Positions 7,236-14,401 of a stretch of 64,000 bases of DNA are shown here, in pieces. Origin of the DNA: Fundidesulfovibrio magnetotacticus. Its GTDB lineage: Bacteria > Desulfobacterota > Desulfovibrionia > Desulfovibrionales > Desulfovibrionaceae. Numbering within the stretch: the first letter of the stretch is position 1; each line of letters begins with the position of its first letter. The position numbers and the translations under genes were made by a program. The notes beneath the pieces were generated by a model. The model did no database searches, had not been told where the DNA came from, and saw only the letters and a list, made by a program, of their open reading frames with translations. Where the stretch lies: assembly GCF_013019105.1 (NCBI RefSeq), contig NZ_BLTE01000011.1:1-64000 (forward strand), in the 5' to 3' direction.

Positions 7236-9245
7236 TCACGCCCCCGCCAGCCCCAGCGCCTCCTGCACGGTCTTCACGAACGCCACCTCGACGCCAGTGG
7301 TCTCGTCTCCGGCCAGGGCCGCCACGTGGGGACGGTTGCCCTCGGGCAGGATCACCCGGGCGGCCCCGGCGCGCGCGGCCGCAAGCAGCTTTTCCCGGAT
7401 GCCGCCCACGGGGAGCACGTCGCCCGAGAGGGTGATCTCGCCGGTCATGGCCACGTCGCGGCGCAGGGGCCTGCCCGTGTAGAGCGAGGCCAGCGCCAGG
7501 GCCAGCGTCAGACCCGCAGAGCTGCCCTCCTTGGGCACCGAGCCCGCCGGGATGTGCACGTGCAGGTCCTCCTCCAGGAACGCCGCAGGGTCGATCCCCA
7601 GCTCCCCGGCGCGCGAGCGCACCAGGCTCAGGGCCGTTCGCGCCGACTCCCGCAGCACCTCCCCCAGCGAGCCAGTCAGCGTGATCTCCCCCGTGCCCTT
7701 CATGCGGATGGCCTCCACGAAAATGATCTCGCCCCCGTGCCCGGCGTACACCAGCCCCGTGGCCACCCCCACGCGCGGCGCGCCCCCGGCCGCCTCCCGC
7801 ACGTGGCGCGCGGGGCCAAGAAGCGCCGGGACCATGGCCTCGTCCACCGTGAGCGCGCCCGCCCCGGCCCCGCCCTCCAGGCGCAGCAGCGCCAGCTTGC
7901 GGCAGGCCCGGCCCAGCTCCCGGTCCAGGTTGCGCACCCCGGCCTCGCGCGTGTAGCCCTCCACCACCGCCGCCACCGCGCCGGGCGTGAACTCCGGGTA
8001 GGGGTGCGTCAGGCCGTTCTCGCGCAGCTGCCGGGGCGCAAGATGCCCCAGGGCGATGCGCACCTTCTCCCCCGTGGTGTACCCCTGGAAGGGCACCACC
8101 TCCAGGCGGTCCAGCAGGGGGCCTGAAAGCTCCTCCACGTCGTTGACCGTGGCGATGAAGAGGGTCTGGGAAAGGTCGAAGGACGCCTCCAGGTAGTTGT
8201 CCACGAACTGCGTGTTCTGTTCGGGGTCGAGCATTTCCAGGAACACGGCGGCGGGGTCGCCCCGGAAGTCCTTGCCGATCTTGTCCAGCTCGTCGAGCAT
8301 GAACACGGGATTGCGCACGCCCAGGCGGTTCACGGACTGGAGCACCCGGCCGGGGAGCGCGCCCACGTAGGTGCGCCGGTGGCCGCGCAGCTCGGCCTCG
8401 TCGCGCAGCCCCGCCAGGGACATGCGGTGGAACTTGCGCCCCAGGGCCTCCGCGATGGCCTGGCCCACGGAGGTCTTGCCCGTGCCCGGAGGCCCCGCGA
8501 AGCAGAGCACCGGGCTGCGGAACACGGCGGGGCGCGTCTTCTCCCGGGCCAGGCCGGCCACCGTGGAGCGCAGCTCGTCCAGGTTCACGGGCTTGGCCAG
8601 GTAGTACACCGCGCCCTGGCGCATGGCCTGCACGGCCGTGTCCACGGTGGCGAAGCCCGTGACCATCATCACCTGCGTGGAGGGCGAGAGCCTGCGGGCC
8701 TCGGCCAGCAGCTGCATGCCGTCCATCTTCTCCATCTTGAGGTCCGTGACGATGAGGTCGAACTCCCAACGCCGCACCTCCTCCAGGGCTTCCAGGCCGT
8801 TGGCCGCGCCGCGCACGCGGTAGCCTTCCTTTTTCAGCACGTGCTCCAGGTTGGCCCGGGCGATGTCCTCGTCGTCCACCACCAGGATGTGGAACTCCGT
8901 GGCCTGGCGCAGCACGCGCGAGGCCAGGTGCTCCAGCACGCGCTCCTTCACCTGGCCCAGGCCGTGGTGGCGCGCGTCCAGGATCCGCGAGGCGGCCTTG
9001 AGGTCCAGGCGGTCCTGGGTGGCGGCGCTCCAGGGCAGGCCCAGCAGGAAGTCCAGGTAGCCCATGCCCACGGAATACTCGGCCACGGAAGGGTCGGTCT
9101 TGCGCAGGCGCGCCAGTTCGCGCAGGGCGGCCTCGCGCGCGTGCGGCGGCAACGGGGCCGCATCGGCCCTGGCCGCGAGCTGGTCCAGGTCGGTGGTGGG
9201 CGCTTCGGGCGCGCGGCCCTCCTGGCGCTTCTGGAAGAAGATCAT
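7236..9245 (-). CDS. Lon-type ATP-dependent protease with inserted response-regulator receiver domain
   Basis: 669 aa. Residues about 40-113 match the Lon segment that precedes the ATPase (GYLDFLLGLPWSAATQDRLD, ILDARHHGLGQVKERVL). The usual N-terminal substrate-binding Lon domain is missing. A complete receiver (about 117-235; acidic pair VVDDED, phosphoacceptor D168 in VTDLKMEKMDG, K218 in YYLAKP) is then inserted directly before Walker A GPPGTGKTS (251-259). Walker B is FMLDELDK. The S16 protease domain has catalytic S576 in PKEGSSAG and K619 in GGIREKLLAA, so it should be active. Its receiver resembles that of the sigma-54 regulator at 3883 (matching VDDE, EGY, DL.M..MDG and TAV.AMR.GA), which suggests that one kinase controls both. 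It converges on the kinase/regulator pair across the foreign island. Confidence 0.93.
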   Translation of the reverse strand: MIFFQKRQEGRAPEAPTTDLDQLAARADAAPLPPHAREAALRELARLRKTDPSVAEYSVGMGYLDFLLGLPWSAATQDRLDLKAASRILDARHHGLGQVKERVLEHLASRVLRQATEFHILVVDDEDIARANLEHVLKKEGYRVRGAANGLEALEEVRRWEFDLIVTDLKMEKMDGMQLLAEARRLSPSTQVMMVTGFATVDTAVQAMRQGAVYYLAKPVNLDELRSTVAGLAREKTRPAVFRSPVLCFAGPPGTGKTSVGQAIAEALGRKFHRMSLAGLRDEAELRGHRRTYVGALPGRVLQSVNRLGVRNPVFMLDELDKIGKDFRGDPAAVFLEMLDPEQNTQFVDNYLEASFDLSQTLFIATVNDVEELSGPLLDRLEVVPFQGYTTGEKVRIALGHLAPRQLRENGLTHPYPEFTPGAVAAVVEGYTREAGVRNLDRELGRACRKLALLRLEGGAGAGALTVDEAMVPALLGPARHVREAAGGAPRVGVATGLVYAGHGGEIIFVEAIRMKGTGEITLTGSLGEVLRESARTALSLVRSRAGELGIDPAAFLEEDLHVHIPAGSVPKEGSSAGLTLALALASLYTGRPLRRDVAMTGEITLSGDVLPVGGIREKLLAAARAGAARVILPEGNRPHVAALAGDETTGVEVAFVKTVQEALGLAGA

Positions 9246-9495
9246 GGGTCCCCCGTGGTTTGGGACACGCTACGCCCTGTGCCGGGCCGCGCGCAACCGC
9301 CGTTTCACGGTGTGACATTCCGCAACGCCCGTTGCGTCCTGCAACGCCAGGTTCCGCGCCCTTTGCGGGCCTTCATGTTGCGATGTGCAACGATCAGGCG
9401 CGCGACTCCAAATTATATCGTTTTATTTCAGCAGATTACCCTGTGGCATGGTTCTTGGGAAAGGGGACGGACAACGCCCACGAGGAGGAACCGTC
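9246..9495. promoter_or_regulatory. Divergent regulatory region between lon-REC and the TauE/Usp operon
   Basis: This is a 250-bp intergenic region. It holds an inverted repeat CGCAACG-CC-CGTTGCG (9321-9336), followed by another GCAACG half-site at 9341. A second inverted repeat, GTTGC-N5-GCAAC, is at 9377-9391. Downstream, TGGCAT-N5-TTGGG (9444-9459) approximates a sigma-54 promoter (consensus TGGCAC-N5-TTGCA), but the -12 element has GG instead of GC. Paired upstream sites plus a -24/-12 element is the usual layout for an enhancer-binding protein, and an NtrC-type activator is encoded at 3883. The link to that activator is inference. Confidence 0.4.
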
Positions 9496-9663
9496 ATGGC
9501 CAGCATCAAGGATCGCATCGAGACCGTCTACGCCGCCCTGGCATTCGCGGAGCGCGACGAGCGCTTCGCCGCCCTCGACTTGGCGGACCCCGACCGCAAG
9601 GACGCCCAGGCCGTCCAGGCCGTGCGGCGCGCCCCGGACGCGCGCCCCCGGGTGAGGGTCTAG
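9496..9663 (+). CDS. Small protein, 55 aa, first gene of the TauE/Usp operon
   Basis: Short frame opening MASIKDRIETVYAALAFAER with a strong GAGGAGGA ribosome-binding site 6 bases upstream of its ATG at 9496. It ends 6 bases before the next gene. The N-terminal half is a plausible amphipathic helix, and the tail is Arg/Ala-rich. No family is recognised. Its position at the head of the operon and its good initiation signal support it as a real gene; it may be a small regulatory or leader protein. Confidence 0.6.
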   Translation: MASIKDRIETVYAALAFAERDERFAALDLADPDRKDAQAVQAVRRAPDARPRVRV

Positions 9664-9669
9664 TCCGCC

Positions 9670-10236
9670 ATGAGGACGCGCCGTACCGGCCTCGCCGGAG
9701 CATCGAACGCCGCGCAGGCGGGGGAACCGGCCATCCGGGTCAGCCGGAGGGGCCGGTTCCGCGAGCGCCTGGAAGACCAGGCCAGCGCGGTGGGCCTGGC
9801 CGAGCACGCCCTCTTCGGGGAGGCCCTGGCCGTGGGGGGCGAGGGGGTCTGCGCAAAGAAGATCGTGGCCGTGAGCACGGAGCCGGAGTTTCCCGAGGCC
9901 CTGGTGAGCCAGGCCCTGGGACTGGCGGACCGCATCGGCCTGGAAGTGGTGGGGCTGAGCATCGGCCCTGCCGAGGCCGGGGGGCCGGAAGGGCAGGCGT
10001 CCCGGCGGGGAGAGTTTTTCCGGGAGCGCGCGATGCGCTCCGGGAGGGATTTCGCGGAACGGGCGCTCCAGGCGGGCATTCCCTTTCGCCACGTGGTGGG
10101 CTTCGGCCGGGTGGGGGAGGTGCTGGAGCGCGAGAGCTCGCGGCTCAAGCGCGTGGAGTTCGTTCTGGCGGTGAGGGAGCAGCGCGGCAGGGACGGCTAC
10201 CGGCCGAGCATGCCCCTTTACGAGGTCACTGGGTAG
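9670..10236 (+). CDS. Hypothetical protein with a possible Usp/Rossmann-like fold
   Basis: 188-aa soluble protein with no confident family assignment. After a basic N-terminus, the stretch KKIVAVSTEPEFPEALVSQA followed by GLEVVGLSIG resembles the first beta-alpha-beta unit of a universal stress protein. The later HVVGFGRVGEVLERESSRLK and VEFVLAVREQ resemble the nucleotide-loop half, but the canonical G-x2-G-x9-G(S/T) motif is not evident. It lies between the small leader gene and a two-helix membrane protein, upstream of a TauE exporter and a true tandem Usp protein, which is consistent with a regulatory role for the transporter. Confidence 0.65.
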   Translation: MRTRRTGLAGASNAAQAGEPAIRVSRRGRFRERLEDQASAVGLAEHALFGEALAVGGEGVCAKKIVAVSTEPEFPEALVSQALGLADRIGLEVVGLSIGPAEAGGPEGQASRRGEFFRERAMRSGRDFAERALQAGIPFRHVVGFGRVGEVLERESSRLKRVEFVLAVREQRGRDGYRPSMPLYEVTG

Positions 10237-10293
10237 GGCGGGGGGCAGGGCGCCTTCCTGGATACGCACCATCAAGCAGCAAGGAGAATCTTC

Positions 10294-10593
10294 ATGCAGG
10301 CGAGGAAGAAGAAACCGGTGGGCAAGCTTCTGGCGTACGGCCTGGGCAGCGTGGGCCTCTACACGGCCGTGTACCTGCTTCAGGACCTGATGATGGCCAA
10401 TTTCGCGCGCGGCGGCGTGTACACCGTGCTGCCCATCGCCACGGTGTTCCTGTTCTCGTGGGTGCACGGCACCTTCGCCGGGACCCTCTGGGAGGTCCTG
10501 GGCATCGACGCCGTGAAGAAGGCCCCGGCCCAGACCGCCGCGCAGGCCCCGGCCCGCAAGGACACCCGCCCCCGCGCCGCCGTGAGCGCCTAA
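10294..10593 (+). CDS. Small membrane protein with two predicted helices
   Basis: 99 aa. Two hydrophobic stretches (LAYGLGSVGLYTAVYLL and VYTVLPIATVFLFSWVHG) follow a basic start, MQARKKK. The tail is Ala/Lys/Arg-rich and probably cytoplasmic. GGAG is 7 bases before the ATG, and the next gene begins 25 bases after the stop. It is likely an accessory subunit of the TauE/SafE permease that follows. No named family is recognised. Confidence 0.75.
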   Translation: MQARKKKPVGKLLAYGLGSVGLYTAVYLLQDLMMANFARGGVYTVLPIATVFLFSWVHGTFAGTLWEVLGIDAVKKAPAQTAAQAPARKDTRPRAAVSA

Positions 10594-10618
10594 CCCGAGC
10601 GATTCCAGGAGACGACCA

Positions 10619-11674
10619 ATGGACATGATCAACGAGGCCGCCCGCTTCATCACCCTCGATCCGGCGGGCATAGGCTTTCTCTTCATCGTGGGCTTCATCG
10701 GGGGCCTGGTCAGCGGCTTCATCGGATCGGGCGGGGCCTTCGTGCTCACGCCGGGCATGATGAGCCTGGGCGTGCCCGGCACCGTGGCCGTGGCCTCCAA
10801 CATGTGCCACAAGTTCCCCAAGGCCCTGGTGGGCTCCATCAAGCGCTACCGCTACGGCCAGGTGGACATCAAGCTGGGCCTGTACATGGCGGCTTTCGCG
10901 GGCGTGGGCGTGCAGGTGGGCATCAAGATCCAGAACCACATCCTCTCCCTGTGGGGGCAGGCAGGGTCCGACCTCTACGTGAGCCTCTCCTTCGTGGCCG
11001 TGCTCGTGGTGGTCGGCGGCATCGTCATGGCCGACGCCCTCAAGTCCGCCAAGAGCTGCGGCGCGGAGCAGACCTGCTCCATCGCCCTGCGCCTGCAGAA
11101 GATCGAATTGTGGCCCATGGTCAGCTTCCAGCGTGCCAACCTGCGCATTTCGCTGTGGTTCCTTATGCCGGTGGGTCTGGCCACGGGCCTTCTGGCCGCC
11201 ACCATCGCAGTGGGCGGCTTCGTGGGCGTGCCGGGCATGATCTACATCCTGGGGGCCACCAGCCTCGTGGCCTCGGCCACCGAGCTGGTGATCGCCTTCG
11301 TCATGGGCCTGGCGGGATCGGTGAACTGGGCTCTCCAGGGCATGGTGGACATCCGCCTGACGCTCATCATCCTGGCCGGGTCGCTCCTGGGCGTGCAGCT
11401 GGGGGCCATCGGCACCACCTTCGTGCGCGAGCACATGATCAAGATCGTCATGGGAACCATCATGCTCATCGTGGCCCTGTCGCGCGGGTTCGCCATGCCC
11501 AAGTACCTGGCCAAGCTGGGCCTCATGGAAGTGAGCGACGCCACCGTGGCCCTGCTGGACAAGATCAGCTTCGCCTTCATGGTGATTTCGCTCCTGGTGG
11601 GCGCGGTGATCATCCTGGGCAGCATGTTCAAGGCGCGCCGCCCCGCCGCCCAGGCCCAGGAACAGGGAGCCTGA
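10619..11674 (+). CDS. TauE/SafE family sulfite/organosulfonate exporter-like permease
   Basis: 351-aa polytopic membrane protein of the TauE/SafE (DUF81) family. The first repeat has the typical Gly-rich start FIGGLVSGFIGSGGAFVLTP, and the second repeat has ATGLLAATIAVGGFVGVPGM; about eight membrane helices are apparent. A cytoplasmic loop carries two cysteines (SCGAEQTCS), which is unusual for the family. Relatives export sulfite, sulfolactate or sulfonates, and in sulfate reducers they are often proposed to move sulfur oxyanions; the substrate here is inferred, not shown. AGGAG stands shortly upstream of the ATG. It is co-directional with a small membrane protein upstream and a tandem Usp protein 3 bases downstream. 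Confidence 0.88.
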   Translation: MDMINEAARFITLDPAGIGFLFIVGFIGGLVSGFIGSGGAFVLTPGMMSLGVPGTVAVASNMCHKFPKALVGSIKRYRYGQVDIKLGLYMAAFAGVGVQVGIKIQNHILSLWGQAGSDLYVSLSFVAVLVVVGGIVMADALKSAKSCGAEQTCSIALRLQKIELWPMVSFQRANLRISLWFLMPVGLATGLLAATIAVGGFVGVPGMIYILGATSLVASATELVIAFVMGLAGSVNWALQGMVDIRLTLIILAGSLLGVQLGAIGTTFVREHMIKIVMGTIMLIVALSRGFAMPKYLAKLGLMEVSDATVALLDKISFAFMVISLLVGAVIILGSMFKARRPAAQAQEQGA

Positions 11675-11677
11675 ACC

Positions 11678-12529
11678 ATGCCCTTCAAGCGTCTGCTCGC
11701 GAGCGTCGACGAATCCCCGGCCAGCCTGCACGCCCTGCGCGCGGCCCTGGACCTGGCCGGGGAGCACGGCGCGGCCCTCACGGCCGTGGCCGTGGCGCCC
11801 CCCTACCAGGGCGACCTGCGCCTGGTGGGCGTCTCCGACATCCGGGGCGTGCTGCGCAAACCCTGCGAGCAGGCGCTTGAAGCGGCGGCTGGGGAGGCGG
11901 CCCGGCGCGGCCTCCCCCTGGCCACGACCTGCGAGGAAGGAGAGCCGGGCCAGGCCATCGCGGACCTGGCCGACTCCCTGAGCGCGGATCTTATCGTCAT
12001 GGGACGGCGCAACACCTCCACCATGGGGCGCCTGCTCCTGGGCAGCGTCACGGCGCGGACCATAGGCTTCTCGCGCGCAGACGTGCTTATCGTGCCCGAG
12101 GGCGCGGCCGTGAACCTCCGCCGCCTGGTGCTGGCCACCGACGGTTCCCGCTTCGCCCTGGAGGCGGCCCGCAAGGCCATGGACCTGGCCTGGCGGCTGG
12201 ATTCCTCCCTGGACGTGGTCACGGTAGTGGACCTGCCCAACGAATACCTGGCCCTGGCCCCGCAGGCCTCCGCCGAGCTGACCGCCCAGGCGCGCGCGGT
12301 GCTCAACGAGGCCGTGTCCCTGGCCCACGCCCTGGGCGTGTCGGCGCGCGGGACGCTCCTGGAGGGCAACGCGGCCGAGGCCATTCTGGAGCACGCCAGA
12401 CAGGGCGGCCCCGGGGTGCTCATCCTGGCCTCCCACGGGCGCACGGGGCTGCGCCGCCTGCTCATGGGCGGCGTGGTGGAGTGGATCGTGGCCCACACCG
12501 ACATGCCCGTCTGGATCACCAAGGGCTAG
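11678..12529 (+). CDS. Tandem universal stress protein
   Basis: 283 aa with two UspA domains. The first (about 1-145) opens MPFKRLLASVDESPASLHAL and ends with the nucleotide-binding MGRRNTSTMGRLLLGSVT. The second (about 148-283) opens LRRLVLATDGSRFALEAA and ends SHGRTGLRRLLMGGV. Both G-x2-G-x9-G-type loops look intact, so ATP binding is likely. It is separated by only 3 bases from the permease gene, the last gene of that operon. Usp proteins paired with transporters are common and are thought to modulate transport; that role is inferred here. Confidence 0.92.
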   Translation: MPFKRLLASVDESPASLHALRAALDLAGEHGAALTAVAVAPPYQGDLRLVGVSDIRGVLRKPCEQALEAAAGEAARRGLPLATTCEEGEPGQAIADLADSLSADLIVMGRRNTSTMGRLLLGSVTARTIGFSRADVLIVPEGAAVNLRRLVLATDGSRFALEAARKAMDLAWRLDSSLDVVTVVDLPNEYLALAPQASAELTAQARAVLNEAVSLAHALGVSARGTLLEGNAAEAILEHARQGGPGVLILASHGRTGLRRLLMGGVVEWIVAHTDMPVWITKG

Positions 12530-12561
12530 GGGGCGTCAGAGGGACCGGTTCCGCCGCGCTC

Positions 12562-13032
12562 TCACTCCTCCCGGCCCATGGCCCGCACGAGCTCGAAATC
12601 GCGGGGCGTCACGGGCATCACCGAGAGCCGCGAGCCCCGGCGCAAAAGCTCCATGCCCGCCAGGTCCGGGACCAGGCGCATGGCCGCCAGGGGCACGGGT
12701 CGGGCGAAGGTCTCGGCCAGGCGCACGTCCACGGCGAACCACTGGGGGCGTTCCGGGGTGGAGCGGGGGTCGAAGTGGCGGTCTTCGGGGTCGAAGGCGG
12801 TGGGGTCCGGGTAGCCGGCGCGCACCACCTCGGCCACGCCTACGGCCGAGGGGGCGGTGACGCTGTGGTAGAAGAGCGCCAGATCGCCCACGGCCATGGC
12901 GTCGCGCAGGAAGTTGCGCGCCTGGAAGTTGCGCACGCCGGTCCAGGCGGTGGTCCGGTCGGGCGCGGCGGCCAGGTCGGCGATGGAGTAGCAGCCGGGT
13001 TCGGTTTTCAGAAGCCAGAAGGCTTGGGCCAT
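12562..13032 (-). CDS. EVE domain-containing protein
   Basis: 156-aa EVE (PUA-like) protein, similar in layout to bacterial homologues of thymocyte nuclear protein 1. It shows the hallmark opening FWLLKTEPGCYSIADL, then TAWTGVRNFQARNFLR, VGDLALFYHS, and a later WFAVDVRL. The family is believed to bind modified nucleobases in DNA or RNA, and some members sit in defence loci. Here it converges on the Usp gene and is divergent from the TetR gene. The start has GAGGAGG 7 bases upstream, so it is clear. Confidence 0.93.
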   Translation of the reverse strand: MAQAFWLLKTEPGCYSIADLAAAPDRTTAWTGVRNFQARNFLRDAMAVGDLALFYHSVTAPSAVGVAEVVRAGYPDPTAFDPEDRHFDPRSTPERPQWFAVDVRLAETFARPVPLAAMRLVPDLAGMELLRRGSRLSVMPVTPRDFELVRAMGREE

Positions 13033-13206
13033 GAAAGGGCCTCCTCGGGGGTGACTCGATGGGCCTTCCTGCCACAAGGCGCGCGGGCGCGCCAGCGCAG
13101 GCCGGGCCGGGGCCGCCGCCGTCGCGGCCTTGCCGTCCGGGGGATCAGAGCGTACACACCGCCCCAAGACGCCTTCCCCGCAGGCCACACGGGAGGCCAG
13201 GACGCC

Positions 13207-13866
13207 ATGCCCACCATGCCCCGCCGCGACAGGCCCCGCTACGGCCACAGGGAAACCATCGACCACCAGTCCGAGACGGTGCGCCGCATCCTGGACGCCG
13301 CCGCCACACTCTTCGCGGAGCACTGCTACGAGGGCACGCGCATCGACGACATCGCGGCCCGGGCCGGGGTGAACAAGGCCACCATCTATTACCACATCGG
13401 CGGCAAGGAGCGCGTCTACCAGGTGGTGCTCCTGCGCCACTTCACCGAGCTGGCCGACAGGATGGAGGAGCGCATGGCCGGGTGCGAGGACCCGCTTGAG
13501 GGCTTGCGCCTGGTGGTGCGCCTGCACGCCGAGGCCTTCATGGCCGACAACCGCCTGCCGCGCACCGTGGCCCACGAGATGGCCGGGGGCTCGCGGCGCA
13601 TCACCCCGGAGATCGTGGCCGCCTACGGGCGCATCCACGCCATCACGGCGCGCCACCTGCGCGCCGGGGTGGCCGCGGGCCGTCTGCGCGACGTGAAGCC
13701 GGGCGCGCTCCAGGTGCTCCTGGCGGGCTCGCTCCTGGTGAGCACCATCAACGCCCCCTTCCGCGAGCAGCTCTCCAGCGTGCTCATGCCCGGCGAGATG
13801 GCCTCCCTCGAGGAGATGGCCGCGCTGCTCGAAGACATCCTCGCGCGGTATCTGGTCCGCGCCTGA
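13207..13866 (+). CDS. TetR/AcrR family transcriptional regulator
   Basis: 219 aa. The N-terminal helix-turn-helix (about residues 27-73) reads ILDAAATLFAEH, then IDDIAARAGVNKATIYYHIG. The C-terminal ligand domain is divergent, as is usual. GGGAGG lies 10 bases before the ATG at 13207; a second in-frame ATG is 3 codons in. Immediately downstream, a 14-bp perfect palindrome lies inside a promoter and recurs before the second UbiD gene, making this the obvious repressor of the decarboxylase cassette. No copy is seen upstream of its own start, so autorepression is not supported. The inducer is probably an aromatic acid or a related compound, by inference. Confidence 0.92.
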   Translation: MPTMPRRDRPRYGHRETIDHQSETVRRILDAAATLFAEHCYEGTRIDDIAARAGVNKATIYYHIGGKERVYQVVLLRHFTELADRMEERMAGCEDPLEGLRLVVRLHAEAFMADNRLPRTVAHEMAGGSRRITPEIVAAYGRIHAITARHLRAGVAAGRLRDVKPGALQVLLAGSLLVSTINAPFREQLSSVLMPGEMASLEEMAALLEDILARYLVRA

Positions 13867-13910
13867 GGTCCGTCCGCGCCCGGTTTCCGGGTGACCCGGC
13901 CTGCTTTGCG

Positions 13911-13939
13911 TTGACTCAACCAACCGGTTGGTGCATAGC
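13911..13939 (+). promoter_or_regulatory. Promoter with TetR-type operator, copy 1
   Basis: A -35 element TTGACT (13911-13916) and a weak -10 CATAGC (13934-13939) are 17 bases apart. The spacer is largely filled by the perfect 14-bp palindrome ACCAACCGGTTGGT (13919-13932). A repressor bound there would exclude RNA polymerase. The SnoaL-like gene and the first UbiD gene follow. The palindrome shares 18 identical bases (TCA plus palindrome plus G) with the copy at 16180. Confidence 0.8.
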
Positions 13940-13996
13940 GTAAGACATTACGTCGACCCCTGTTTCAAGGGAATCGTAGCCGCGCACGGAGTCCCC

Positions 13997-14368
13997 ATGC
14001 TCGTGGACGAGGAAACCGCCCGAAAGCTCGCCGAATCTCTGGTCGCCGCCTTCAACGACCGCGACGAGGCCCGGCTGCACGCCCTCTTCCGCGAGGACGT
14101 GGTGATGCGCAGCCCCGTCATCTACCAGCTCATGGGGGCCGAGGGCGTCCTGCGCGGGCGCGAGGCCGTCGCCCCTTATTTGCGCCTGGTCTACACGCAG
14201 CTGGGCCACACCCGGTTCCGGCTCCAGGGCGTTTATTGCGGCGCGGGTTCCTTCGCCATGCGCTGCTCCACCGTGTTCGAGAAGGAGGCCGTGGAGTTCT
14301 TCGAGGTGGACGACAAGGGCCTCATCACCTCCTGGAACGCCTGCTTCGATTCGCTCAAGCTGCCCTGA
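13997..14368 (+). CDS. SnoaL/NTF2-like protein
   Basis: 123-aa protein with a cone-fold (SnoaL/NTF2) pattern: ETARKLAESLVAAFNDRDEA, then LFREDVVMRSPV, LRGREAVAPYLRLVY and a C-terminal VEFFEVDDKGLITSWNA. Members are small isomerases, hydrolases or ligand binders, and the substrate cannot be inferred. ATG 13997 is chosen because GGAG precedes it by 5-6 bases; the frame is open back to 13928, but that region overlaps the operator and promoter. It is the first gene of the TetR-controlled unit, 33 bases before the first UbiD gene. Confidence 0.8.
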   Translation: MLVDEETARKLAESLVAAFNDRDEARLHALFREDVVMRSPVIYQLMGAEGVLRGREAVAPYLRLVYTQLGHTRFRLQGVYCGAGSFAMRCSTVFEKEAVEFFEVDDKGLITSWNACFDSLKLP

Positions 14369-14401
14369 CGCCCGGTTCGCCCCCCCATCCGAGGAGATCC
14401 C

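Noticed and set aside
9321-9336. Zur box upstream of the TauE operon
   Set aside because: The half-sites GCAAC/GTTGC are similar to the znuA palindrome, but the spacing is 4 instead of 3 and the outer bases differ.
10292-12496. Long minus-strand frame antisense to the TauE/Usp operon
   Set aside because: Its translation is His/Gly/Gln-rich without any domain, and it is a mirror of well-supported plus-strand genes.
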